Assembly (NCBI GenBank): GCA_039545295.1
Contig: BCIK01000018.1
Span: 124,001-188,000 of the forward strand
From: Udeniomyces pyricola
Taxonomy: Eukaryota > Basidiomycota > Tremellomycetes > Cystofilobasidiales > Mrakiaceae
Direction: 5' to 3'
Length of the DNA: 64,000 nucleotides
The position numbers were made by a program, and so were the translations under genes. The notes beneath the pieces were generated by a model that was given only the letters and a program-made list of their open reading frames with translations, searched no databases and was not told the DNA's origin. This document shows positions 1-11,900 of this stretch, one piece after another (position 1 is the first letter of the stretch; every line of letters begins with the position of its first letter).

Positions 1-3000
1 CGCAGGGGACTGAGCGGGAGGCGGATGAGGAGCAGGGGAGCGACCCCCGCCGTTGATGTGACCACTACTACTGCCACCGGGTGGAGGATATGATTGTTGA
101 GGGGAATAAGGTGGGTAAGGACTTTGGCCTTGGGGCTGCTGGCCAGCAGAAGGAGGCGGACCGGAGGGGTATCCCCTATTGGAAGCGGGCGGACCAGATG
201 AGTATTGACCGTAGGTCGACTGTTGAGGAGGTGGGTAGGATTGTGAGGGCGCTCCTTGTACACCGCCAGGAGGAGGGTAGGCAGGGTAGAGAGACTGTTG
301 CGAGGGCGGTGGTGGCGATTGCTGTTGCTGAGGAGGCGGGTACGCAGGGTAAGGCGAAGCCGCAATAGGAGCTGGCGGAGGCCCAGCGTGAGTTGGTGGG
401 GTTCCTCCTCCTCCACCCTGCAGCGAAGCGAGAAGATGTTGAACCTTGCGGGCTTGCTCGAGTCGGTCATCAGAAGGCTGACATGGATGAGGAAAGCGTA
501 GGGCAAGGCGAAGTGAAAAGCATAGAAGTGAGATATAACGGGAAAGGAAGTGCGGGGTAGGCAGTTAGGATTCATATCAGCTAGCGATTAGCGATCATAA
601 AAGTCAAAGGTGTCGCGCCCAACGTACAGGTCCGATGGCTGGAGGAGGTTGATTGTAAGCGCCCGGAGCTCCGCCAGGAGGAGCCCCATAAGGAGCCGGT
701 TGACCGTAAGGAGCGGAAGGAGCGCCGTAACCAGCAGACGGGGGGCCTGCTCGAGAGCAAAGGGATGGGTGCCATCGTCAATAAGAAAAGGGCCGCATTG
801 TGGAAGCAGCAGACGCAGGAAGCGGAAACCTGGGCATATACGTACCACGGTATGCATTCTCCTCGTATCCCCGCTGGGAGTGGTCTCCGTAGCCTCCCCC
901 ATCATAGCCACCTCGCCCTCCATCATAGCCACCTCGTCCCCCATTATAACCTCCACGATCGTAACCTCCCCTGCCGCCACCATAACCACCTCGACCTTCG
1001 TAACGCCCCGGTCCCGATCCAGCTCCATAGCCTCGTCTCTCGGGACTTCGGCTCCTTTCGCGACCCCGGAACCCTCCCCCACCCCGGTAACCCTCCTCGT
1101 CGTAGCGGCCACCTCCTCCGCCTCCATGAGCGTGGGATCCACCGACGCGAGGGAAGAACTGACCGCGTCCACCTCGACCACTGAAGTTGTTGTCCTCGTA
1201 ACCACCGCCTCCATAAGCACCTCGACCGCGACCGCCTCGAGACATGCCGCCGCGACCACCTCGGGAGTTGCCACGGGCGCCTATGTCAGCTTGATGACTA
1301 CGGATCAGATGAAGAGGAGAGTCAACACGGAAGAGATCAGACGAGCACAGAGAAAGTGCCGAGTCAGGGTGAACATTGAACTCGGTACATATAGGAATGG
1401 ATATGCAAATCGTTACTCACCCTCCTCCTGGAAGCGGTGTGGACGGAACATCCCACTCGAACCGGATCTCCACCGTACCCTCTTGGAACGCGCTGCCGTT
1501 GAGGGTGTCGTACGCCTTGTTGACGGCCTGAGGACAAAGGAAGCGGATGACATGGACGACAAGATGCAAGGGGTTAGTCATGAAAAGGATAGAAAAGGGT
1601 CACGAAGGCTCAGGGAACTTACGCGACTATCATAAAACTCTATGATGCGCTCCCTGTTTGTTTCGGAAAGGTGAGAAATGGACGAGACGTCGTTAGCGCC
1701 GACTCCAGAGACAAGGTAGAAACGAAGTCGATGCTGCACACACTCACTCAGCATTTTCCTGCTGGGGCTTGATAAGCTTGATCTCACCCGCTTGGGAGAA
1801 GACGCGACGAAGCTCGGTGTCATCGATGGGTTTGTCGGTCCCACGGAGGATGATGTGCAGAGAGCCCTACATGTCCAGACAAAACCAAGAGTTTTAGCAT
1901 ACATGGGGCTTGGTGAATGGCTAGGGTGATCTACAGCACGAGATCAAAGCGGACCTGGTTGTTGTCGTCGCCGCAAGCGTGCGAGGCTTCCTCAGGTCGG
2001 GGGAGTGAGTAGTGAACATCAATCTGCGCGATTCAAACAAACATTAGTACGTAGATCCCCAGCTCAACCGGATGCATTATCTAGCTGGGGACAGGCAGCT
2101 TACGGGACGACCACCAATAGCAATGTCTTGAAGCCCAGTCTTGGCTTGTTCGGCCGCTCGGACATCGTACTGGATTCACCAACAGCAGCCCAGATAAGTA
2201 TACACGCATCATTACCGCTTTCTGGTGGAGACACCGCGGTAGCCATGTGAGCCAGACTCACGTAGGTTGCAAAAATCATGCCTCGCGTCGGGATGATGTC
2301 AAAGAACGTCTTGATCTCTCCAAAGTCTTCAAAATGCCGTCGGATTATATTGACATCGGCATCGTACTGACAAGTTTGCAAACGTCAGAGAATCACGCAT
2401 GAGTTTTCTATGTTCTTGCTGGACATGAATGTTTGCTTCACCTCGCGAGGGCGCTTGCTTAAAATCGGAAAAGGATGAGCAAAGACTAACGGCAATGTTT
2501 CGAATGAAAAGCGTTCGGCAAGGCCTCTCGGCCTGGATTCGCTTCTCGATGAGCCGATCGTGTTCTTCGTCTTCCAATACGGGAACGCCAGTAAAGCCGC
2601 CACGGGCGCGGCCACCTGAGATACAGAGAAGGGTGCGCGAAGATGAGCTCAGAGTGTTCTCACCGGCGGCGGTCGGGAATGCACATTAATGTTGGCGGGC
2701 AGATTGAAGGGAACACCCAAGCAGGGGCGTGTGTGGATGCCAGGTGTGACGGATTGTCTCATCGCCAAGTGCATACAACGTGCTGGCTTTTTTGCAGTGA
2801 AGCCGTACATGACCTCGCAAAGGACTGCTCAGGGAAACTGGACCGAAACAGGCTGGCTCGCTGGACGGACGACAATCTCTTCCAAAGGGGGATTGACTCG
2901 TTGTGGCTCGGCCTTCTTTAGACGACATGCCAGCCATAGTTTTCGTCTCGCGGTTCCGAACTCAGGGCGTAAGGTTTTTCGAGTTGAAAAATAGGCATCC

Positions 3001-3332
3001 AGAAGTGAAGACGTCGGGTCGATGGACGCATGGATGAGTCGAGCCAGGATCTAACAGGCTCGGTGAAGTGGTAATCTAAGAAACGGGGGGAGGGGGGAGA
3101 GAGGGGAAATCGTAAAGGAAAGCTTACCGACGAATCCACCGCGACCGCCTCTGAATCCGCCTCTTGACGGTCCGGCGTCGTGTTGGCCAGGGGGTTGATA
3201 ACCTCCGTCGTAGTGGGCGGGGGGAGGAGGTCTGGCGTCGTGGTAGGCGCCCTGAGCGGGTGCTGAGGCGTAGGCTCCGTTAGCGTATGGGTCGGTCATA
3301 GGAAGCGGAGCCGAGTACGGTTGGCCTTGCAT
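1..3332 (-). CDS. Mei2-like RNA-binding protein (two RRMs, RGG and P/Q/Y-rich tail), 3' end outside window
   Basis: Exons, 5' to 3' on the minus strand: 3332-3128, 2615-2491, 2366-2262, 2169-2104, 2023-1955, 1866-1748, 1653-1623, 1527-1421, 1297-846, 746-628, 477 to the left edge. They give 625 residues so far, in phase at every junction. RRM1 (about 100-173) shows RTLFIRNI and the motif GMIFATYYDVRAAEQA. It ends IDVHYSLP, a hallmark of Mei2 and plant Mei2-like proteins. RRM2 (about 191-270) starts GSLHIILRG and has RIIEFYDSRAV. Next come an RGG/GGY-rich part (about 280-425) and a Pro/Gln/Tyr-rich tail. In the Mei2 family these domains bind RNA; in fission yeast Mei2 drives meiosis, and whether that holds here is unknown. 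Intron 1 (2616-3127) is unusually long. A C-terminal RRM3, if present, lies left of base 1. Confidence 0.87.
2616..3127 (-). other. Long first intron of the Mei2-like gene
   Basis: This 512-nt stretch sits between exons 1 and 2. The donor reads GTAAGC and the acceptor follows TATCTCAG. Joining the two exons directly completes a Gly codon and keeps the frame, so no further exon is needed. I recognised no conserved reading frame or RNA gene inside it. Confidence 0.7.
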
Positions 3333-3717
3333 GGGGCGGAATGAATGGTGAGAAGAGAGAGGGGGATGGGATGGGTGAACGGGTGGGTTGGATGAATGAA
3401 GGGATTGGGTGTGGGTGATGATTATACGACGAGTTATACACTATGTGAGGGGGTCGAGGGGAGTTGTGATATGATGATGATGACTGGAGGTGGTCAGATG
3501 GATGAAAGCAAATGCTTGCGCTTATATCGCGCTTTGAAAGCGTGTTAGGTGTGTTTGTAGAGCACAGCCGTTGGCAGCTAAGAGCTAGGCTGGCTCAAGC
3601 TGGCTCAGGCTGGTTGATCTCTGATGAGTCTCTGCCCTCTCTGCCTGTGAGCATCCCCTCTGATCCCCCTTCCCACCAACCTCCCAACGCTGACCCTCAA
3701 CCCCCCCATAGCCCGAC
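3333..3717. promoter_or_regulatory. Divergent promoter region between Mei2-like and uL23m genes
   Basis: Only 385 bp separate the two start codons, so both promoters and 5' leaders must share this stretch. The left half is a run of GGG/TGGGTG-rich sequence and the right half is pyrimidine-rich. I see no clear TATA box or other motif I would name. Confidence 0.5.
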
Positions 3718-5514
3718 ATGTCGCGTGCCTTTTCATCACTCGGTGCTATCGCCCGTGCCAATAACCCAAGAGTCCTTAGATCATTCACCGTCCCCACTGT
3801 CGCCGCCTACTCTGTCTCTGCCTCTCGCGCCGCCGGTCCCTCCCTCCCTCGACTTGCCTCTTCCGATTCAACATCCCCCACTACCACTACTCACGCGCCC
3901 GAGACCAACGATGCTGCTACTGAGGAGATTCCTCCCTACAGCTACCCTCACCGACTGCCTCATCAGGTAAGTCCCACAACTCCACACGTCTATTCCATAT
4001 CCACCATTGGGGACTCTCCACTGGCGCCTACAACTACTACGTTTGCTATTAGCGTCTAAGAACAACTGATCCTGTCGCCGCTTCTTCACTTGCTAGCTCG
4101 CTCGAGTCCATCGTCCCACTGTCATCCCAGGCAAGGTCACTCGTAAGGAATGGGACCGAGAGTACCCACCCGTCGGCATCTTCAACCCTGACAACGCATA
4201 CTTGACGACGATCCCGATGGACGTCCGACGTCGACTCGCTCGCTCGCTCGACCGCCTCAAGCCGGGAGAGCATCTGCCCGTTCTTTCGAGGAAGGAGCTC
4301 ATCCATTGGTGGAGGGAAAGGATCGACGGCAAGCTGCCCGACAACCCTACGACGCCTGAGACGGTCCGAAAGTCGCAAGAGGAGTGGAAACTCAGGCAGC
4401 ACCGCAAGACCTGGCAGATCATGGGCCAGAAAACGGTCATAAACCCCGAGACTGGCTACTCGGTGAGATTCAGGACTTATCGACCGATGACACTTATGTG
4501 TTTCTAGAGGGATCTATCAGAAGGGTATATCAAAAGAGACACTGGGAAGTCGGAGGCGATTTAGAGGATCGAGAAGCTGGTCGACTGACGCGGTCTTGAT
4601 TTGTTACTTCTTCTCTAATCGATCATCCCTCTCTTCACCTCCACTTCTTTTTCTTCTTTCCACTGCCTCCGTCTGACGTGATACGTAGGAAAACGTCATT
4701 ACTGGTATCCGAACTTACTTCCCCAACATCGTCTTTGAGATGATTCCCAACTCGTGCGCCCCCATCAAGGACAACCACGGCAAAAAGGCCAACGTCACCG
4801 CCATTACTCACAGGAAGCGAGACTATATGAAAGTTAAACGTCGCAAGAACGACGGTCCGGGTACGATCATCGCGTACGAGCCTTATAACCCTTACATCGC
4901 CACCTTCAAAGTTGACAAGGGTCTCACCAAAATCGACATCAAGTCTTACCTCAAAGCCGTCTACAACCTCGACACCACCTTTGTGCGCACCATTATCTAC
5001 AACGCCCCCCTCCGTCGCGTCTCGGCAGACAAGGGTCTCACTTACTCCTGGGATTCGGGAGATTCAGCTCTGAACTACAAAAAGGCGATCGTCGGCTTGA
5101 CCGAGCCGTTCTACTACCCGGGAGACCCGCAGCTGCTTGACAAGTACGGCAAGATGCAGTGGGAGAACGACATGTCGACCAGGTTCCATTATGACGAGAT
5201 CAAGGAGCTCCAAAAATTCGAGAAGAAATTGCAGGCTCCTACGCCGGACCGACATGGGCGTCTGCCGTGAGTTCGAAGGACTAGCTGTGCTGGTCGTGAA
5301 AGACAAGAGTGTCAGACGACGATAGGCCCACTTGGCTTGTACGGGACGAAGTAGGGCTGATGATGTATCCAACTCTTTGTCTTTGTCTAACAGAAACATC
5401 AAGCACAAGATCAGGAGCAAAGGGTCGGCGCCGACTGAGACGGCCAAGATGGAGAACGTGGATTTGGAACAGGCATCGAAGCAGAACGAGGTCCTTTTGC
5501 CGTCGTTGGATTAA
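3718..5514 (+). CDS. MRP20: Mitochondrial large-subunit ribosomal protein uL23m (Mrp20-like)
   Basis: Exons 3718-3966, 4097-4462, 4689-5266 and 5394-5514 encode 437 residues. The N-terminus (MSRAFSSLGAIARA...) is rich in Arg, Ser and Ala with no early acid, as in a mitochondrial import signal. The uL23 core lies at about 195-330: it contains FKVDKGLTKIDIKSYLKAVY followed by the strand RTIIYNAPLRRV, the usual rRNA-binding fold of L23, which sits at the exit tunnel of the large subunit. The protein is longer than bacterial L23, with about 200 residues in front of the core and a charged tail, as in other fungal mitochondrial L23 proteins. The assignment rests on this core; the extension (PVGIFNPDNAYL, HWWRERIDGKLP) I recognise only as part of fungal mitoribosomal proteins. 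Confidence 0.85.
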
Positions 5515-6229
5515 ATGGAGGTACCATGCCAACTTTGAATGGTTTTGTGTGTTATGAGTCAAGAAGAGCTCGCGGAACACGGCGTGGGGCTTGTATGGAG
5601 ACGTGAATCAGGAGCAACCAGTCTTTTACCCGAAGCGTAGAACGACATCCATCGATACAGTCATATGCTTTACTGACGATTTTGGTGCAGAAGCGAGAAA
5701 TTGGACGGCTAAGACTGGTAGGTGCATCGAAAAAGCAGTCAAAAATACGAGTCAGTCGATCGGGTGCTGTCCCATTCGATCTCATCGAAGCAAGTCGGCC
5801 ATGTATTTGACGTACGATCCCAAACGATGCTGCCATCTAGTGTCTGAAAAGTGCTCTGCAGACCCTTCTTGACAAGAAAAAGAGGGTCACAAAACAACAA
5901 TAGAGATAGAACACGAGAGGGGAACCTAGGACTTTTTGCTGTCAACTTGCATCAAGTTGAAATGTCTATGTTCTATCATTCAGACTCGGCGGCGCAGTGA
6001 TGATCGATCACTCGAGCCGGGTGATCACGCGGCAACCAACGGCAACCACCGAGCTATTGATTGACATGGATTCGTCTGGTCCGGCAAGCGGCTGCTCGCG
6101 CTGGTTGCTGGCGCTGGTCCTTAGCCTTAATAGCCATCCCTGCACTTGACCAGGTCAACACCATCGATATCATCACCACCTTATTACCTTGCATTTTACA
6201 TCGCCTCCCCCCACATCCCGTTCTTTCCA
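5515..6229. other. Intergenic, uL23m to SLC35F6-like gene
   Basis: This 715-bp stretch holds the 3' region of the uL23m gene and the promoter of the next gene. The short reading frames in it show no family signature and no splice pattern linking them. A small imperfect palindrome of GATCGATC type lies near 6001-6010. I support no gene here. Confidence 0.6.
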
Positions 6230-8228
6230 ATGTCCAAAGCGGCAACCTTCCTCGTTTCCGGCATGCTCACCACGGGCGCCCTCAATAGCATCCTCTCCAA
6301 GTGGCAAGACATGATCTGGTTCGTCTGGTGGCTTCTTGGATCACGTCGAACCCCTTGCAGATGCCATGTGTTGTTGCCCCCCTTTCAACTTACGCCGTCA
6401 TCATACTCATATGTCGTCTTCACAGCGTCGAGAATTGCGATTCTCCGAATGCCTCGGAACGCGTCCTGTTTGAGCAGCCTGTGGCACAATCGCTCAACAT
6501 GTTTGCTGGAGAGAGTAAGCACTCACCCCATCCTGTTCATCCACAACGAATACACGCTTGACCCCTACAGCTCGTCCGATTATCCGCTGATACACACATG
6601 TACCATCGCTCGTGTCGCGTAGTGCTATGTCTTCTCCCACTGCTATACGCCTACTTGTTCAAACCGGCCCGGCCAAGCTCTCCCTTCTCCGCCCCTCAGC
6701 AATCGCGCTTTGCTGCGTTTGTTCATCGCGTACGCCGTCGGGGCAACTCCCTTTCCTCTCAAAACCAACGGGATCGCACTGGATACGCTGCGATCGACCA
6801 AGATGAAGACGGAAGTAGTGATGGGGGGGATCGGGACGAGCAGGACGCTCCGAGAGGTTTGAAGGGATGGGAGCATGCCCTCTTTTGGCTCCCGGCCTTC
6901 TGCGATATCTGCGGCACCACGGTCAGTCGGATGGACTTTCTTATTTGGATGAGGGATAACACGGTTGACGCAAGAAGGAGAACCACGATGCTGATCGATC
7001 GGGCCATGTCATCCGTCGTTCTAACTAGCTCATGAACTACGGCCTCATCTTGACCCCTGTGTCCATCTACCAAATGACGCGAGGCAGTCTCGTCTTGTGA
7101 GTTTACGCTGCTTCTCCGTATGAGACGGTTGATCGTTTAGAATGAAAGGACATATTTACTAACCACAACATCCATCTCGTTGACAGGTTCGTGGGCTTGC
7201 TCAGTGTCATCTTCTTGCGACGACATCTTCACCTGTATCAATGGCTTTCACTCGTCGGAGTCATGACCGGTGTCGCGCTCGTTGGTCTCTCGGGTACGCT
7301 TCACCCGACGACGCCTCCAACGGTCGACGAACTCGCTGCCGAGGGCGAGAGTTCAGGAAACATCTTCATCGGAATCCTCGTCATCATGTGTGCTCAGCTC
7401 TTTACGGCAACGCAATTTGTTGTCGAGGAAAAGGTATGTCACCTTCCCAGCTAGCTTTTCTTTGTTTTCATCACTCTCATTATGTAAGCAAAATCTGACT
7501 CGATCTCGTTGTGCCTTCCCGAATGATGCTAGATCATGGGCACTCATCACGTTGAACCCCTTCTCGCCGTTGGTTTGGAGGGCACATTCGGGTTTCTCAC
7601 GACCGCACTCGGCATGCCGGTTCTTCACTACTTTTTCGCCGACAAGAGCCCTTACTTTGACCTCTATCGCCTATGGGACCAGGTTACTGGTCACAAGGAA
7701 GTCTGGCTCCTTTCTCTTGCAATGTAAGCTGTGAACGTTTCGATTGGTCCCGGGGGAGGATCCCTTTTGTGTCTTTCGGCCTTGCCTGCCTGCTTCAACT
7801 GACCACCTGTTGAACTCGATTTTCTTGATTCGACTTTTTGCCTACGTAGCATGCTGAGCATCTCGTCCTTCAACTTCTTTGGCCTCTCGGTAACTCGTAT
7901 GCTGTCGGCGACGGCCCGATCGACGATCGATACGTGCCGAACCATCCTCATCTGGGCTATCAGCCTGTCGATCGGATGGGAACACCTTCTCTTCCCCGCT
8001 TCGCTCATCCAACTCATCGGGTTCAGCATCGTCGTCTACTTCACCTGTCTTTTCAACGGGCTCATCAAGCCGCTCAAGATGTTCCGAGGGGCTCAGGACG
8101 ATGAGGGTCGGGTCGTCCTTCGCGATGGAGAAGAGGGACTGGAGGAGACGGCTGTTCTGCCGAGCGAAGGAGGTGTGGGACGGGTTGGGCATGATGTCCT
8201 ACCGCAACTTGAGGAAGGCCGGAACTGA
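6230..8228 (+). CDS. SLC35F6-like (C2orf18-type) multi-pass membrane transporter
   Basis: Exons 6230-6318, 6426-6514, 6623-6921, 7029-7096, 7187-7433, 7533-7723 and 7850-8228 encode 453 residues. The order of conserved blocks matches animal SLC35F6: an N-terminal helix with GALNSILSKWQD, LPAFCDICGTT, LMNYGLILTPVSIYQMTRGS, then IMCAQLFTATQFVVEEK, GLEGTFGFL, and SSFNFFGLSVTRMLSATARS near the C-terminus. About ten membrane helices are expected, as in the drug/metabolite transporter superfamily. A hydrophilic acidic loop near residues 100-145 is longer than in the animal protein. The human homologue is reported in lysosomal and mitochondrial membranes; substrate and location here are unknown. The start is the only ATG that opens on the conserved first helix. 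Confidence 0.88.
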
Positions 8229-8905
8229 GCTCCGGGTAGATGGCTAGCGCTGTGTGATAGGCTTGGCGTATGGAGCTTGGAGTGCTTCTGTAAGGAGTGA
8301 TGTGAACTCTGGCTCGATGGGAAACGAGAAGAAACCGGGGATACGAAGTGTGCGCTGTCAACGGTATGACGAGATGTATGATGGAACTATTATCAAGGAG
8401 ACAAGACTGATTAGAATGTCGATGTGAGATGAGCGAACTATGGATGTATATGTATACATATATATATATATATATATATGTGGGGATGGCTCATGCATAA
8501 ATGGATTCGAAGGGGGCTTAATACGCGTACTCTCTCAGCTCCCAGGAACCGTTAACCGACCCCCTTCCTCTCGCCCCCTTTCCCCTTGGTCGCCTTTCCC
8601 TTTCCCTTGCCTGACAACTCCCCCACGCCTCCTCCCCTGCTCGCCTACGTCGCCTCCTCTCCGCCAACACCATCAACAGGGCTTTTCACTCGTCGCTCGT
8701 GAAAAGACAAGACGAACTTTACCCCTTGCCCTTTACGCAGCCAAACGAATCGATTCAACCCAAACCAATCACACTATTCCAGTTCTTTACCGCGCCCGCT
8801 TCCATCCATATTATACGCCGGCCGCCCCCTTCGCGTCCTCTGCCTCTCCCTCCCTCTCCCTTTCCACACCCACTACGTCTCGTCCCGACGCATCCCCATC
8901 GCTCG
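8229..8905. other. Intergenic with TA microsatellite
   Basis: This 677-bp stretch lies between the SLC35F6-like stop and the SAP-kinase start. An AT dinucleotide tract runs from about 8446 to 8480. The right half, from about 8530, is strongly C/T-rich and is probably the core promoter and 5' leader of the kinase gene. The open frame upstream of the chosen ATG has no other ATG and looks like untranslated pyrimidine-rich DNA. Confidence 0.6.
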
Positions 8906-11900
8906 ATGGCCAAACGCCCCGCCGCCAGGGCTCTGGGACGTCGGACCCTTTCCCGCTCACGCTCAACCTCTGCTCCCAAATCGAAACCAAAGTCAGTCTC
9001 CGCCGCCCCCCGCCGGACGACCGACAAGGCAACCGCGTCGCCGCCCCCAGCGAAGCGAGCCCGTCGATCCGCTCGTTCGACCACCACTCACGATCAGAGA
9101 GGCTCCGATGACTCGTCTTCAGATCTCTCCGAGCCCGAGACTGCTTCTTCTGCCGCGACCTCTTTCAATCACGCGTCCACCCACGGAAGGCGAGCTGCTG
9201 GATCCAGAGGCGGTGACGCTGGGGCTGGCCGCACGAGCACTCGAGGTCCCGCATGGGACATTGATGGATCGCTCTCAAGCCTCAGTCCACCCCCTTCGCT
9301 CACGATGGCAAGTTCTGATGCCGAACGGAGAAATCTTGGTGATCCGTTCGACGAAGCTGGTACGAGGGGAACCAAGCGGAAGCGAGGGGAGGAAAGTAGA
9401 GTTGGATCAGGAGATGCTCGAACCGGCGTCGTACCCTCTCGACCGTTGACATCGACTACAAGGAAACTCAGCGGCAAAACCCGAAAGAAGATTGTCAACA
9501 AGGGTAGTGAGGATACCCTCGTCGGCTTCAAGCAGACGCGCGCTGAAGAAGAGGATAGTTCGTCAGGCGAGGGAGATGAGAGGGGAAGTATCGGTCCTGG
9601 GGGCGAGGATGAGGACGATGATTCCATCGGTGGTGACAGCTGGACGACAGAGTACGACATGATTGATCCATGTATGTATAGAAAAAAACAACCTGTGCTG
9701 ATCCTGTCTAGTGGCATGTGTATACCATTGTTGTCAAGCGTCACTATGGCTGATACGAGAATGCCCCTTCCTTCCTCTCCCCTTTCCCCTCACCACGTCA
9801 TGTCTGCGTCGACCCCTACTTAGCTGACGACCATCTCATCAACTACGCCGACAAGAAGCATCTTCTTCGCGTCAAGAAGGATGAACTGATCAGGCTCTCA
9901 AAAGTTTGCGGCCTTCTCGACGATGACGTCAACGAATCTCAGCATCTCAAGAGTGGTCTTGTCGATGCCCTCATGCTTCAGGTACGCTACCCAAAATTTA
10001 CTGCGTACGGCTATGTGAACGACGACACTTAGTTAACTCTTTTTTGTATATGTAATATTGCTTCTTTGCAGCGTTCATCTCATAAGCCGCTTCTTGCCTC
10101 GTTAGCGACCCCTTCACGTCCGACCTCGACTGCGTCCTCCTCCTTCTCATCTAACCTCTCCGACGACGAACAAGATCGCGACCCGACTCCACGTCGAAAA
10201 CGAACCTCCCAGCAACCTTCGCTTCGCAAGACACTTCTTTATTCTACGCGATCCCATGACTTTGATCTGGGCAACGAAGCGGGTGGCGAAGAGACGGAGT
10301 GGGAGGAGAATGGTGCACTGGAAGGTGGAGTTGGCAAGCGCTCGATCGCTCTTGGCAAGCAAAATCAGACGAGCAAGTCGGGATCGGGATCGGGGAGGAG
10401 CAAGAGTTTAGGTGGGGAAACCAAGCTTGGAAGTGACCAGGGCAAGAGAACCGATGGCACGGCTAGAGCATCCCATTCACCCAAGTGAGTCAACCCAGTC
10501 TGCGTTTGTGAAAATCACTCGACATGTATGTTTTTCGAGAATTTGAACGTACTGAATCGCTCTGTTTTCTTTTTACAATGAAGACGCAGACACTCTGCCA
10601 GCATTCCTCCTTCTTCGCCCAATTCTGTCTCCTCTTCGCCTCGCGCGGGTCGAGTGCGGACCCGCCGAACGACGAGTCGCAACGTCCCTTCGAAACACGT
10701 TGCCTTTGGCGGAGACGCTAGCTTACCACCCGTCGATGAGGATCAAGAGATGCTCGATGCGCCTGGCCCATCCTTCCGCCGATCTGGACGCAGTGGGGCT
10801 GAAGGTCTCCGACCGAGCGAGCGGGCGACGGGTATCGTCAGTCGAAAAGGCAAAGAGCGAGCGACCGATGCCGCTCAGACCCCTGGTAGGAAGGCTAAGA
10901 TCTTGGCTCTTGAAGCCATCAAGGGTGGAGAATCAGATGATGATCACTCCTCTGCCGAAGAGGACGAAGCGGGTGGAGACGCTATGGAAGTCGACGGATC
11001 GGAGCGAGCGTCAACTTTAGCAGGGACCCGTAGGAATCGGACCCGCTCGACCCATCCCAATCCGACGCCTGTCAAAGCCGTTTCTGGACGACCTCGACGG
11101 ACGTCGTCCAAATCTGAGGTGGTTTCTGAACAAGGCGCTTTGATTAAGATCCCAACGCCCCCGAGTGATGTGGACGAGGAAGGCTCGGTGGTTTCGGGGG
11201 AGGAAGATGCTAGAGACATTGATGGCGGTGGGGCGGGCGGAGAGGATAAGAACGGCAAGAGGGGTCCAGCTAGGAGAAAGGGCTTGAGGAAGCAAAACGC
11301 GATGTCCATGGTCGAGGTGACAGAGGACGAACCAGATGAGGAAGAGGAGGAAGAGCAAGAAAAGACGCCCACCGAAGTAGGCGAGGCTATGGAGGAAGAT
11401 GCCGAGGACGGCGATGAAACTATCCTTGCGGATGAAACAGGTTCGTCGTTCAAGAAATCAGTCGCCGCTGTCGCTACTTTCCCGCCGCATATAGTGCTGA
11501 CCGAGTAGCCTCGTTTGCACGTCCTCTGATAGGTGTCGATCTGACGGTTGCGACGCACGCCACGTTGACTCGCCTGAAACGAAACGACCTTCTCCGCTTG
11601 TGTTCTACCCGAAGTATCGAGGCTGTCGGCACCAAGCCTCAGCTCGCTCAGGCGCTTCTTGATTGGGTAAGTTGCGAGCATGTCGCGGTCATCTTGTCGA
11701 TCTCGACCTGCAGCCTCATTTGACCCCTCTTTTTTTTTTTTTTTTTTTTTTTTTTGCCCGTGATGACCGCTTACTCCCTTAAGCGCGACTTGCCCGAAGG
11801 CAGCTCTGCCAACTCTACGGCGCCTTCTTCTTCTGTCTCCTCTGTATCGACCGCTCGACCATGTTCGACAGGCCAGCCTTCACATGCACACAACACCAAA

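Noticed and set aside
2686..2994. Overlapping open frames in intron 1 of the Mei2-like gene
   Set aside because: No family signature, and the flanking exons join in phase without them.
8699..8905. Upstream extension of the SAP-kinase reading frame
   Set aside because: The extension has no ATG, is C/T-rich like a leader and shows no conserved feature.
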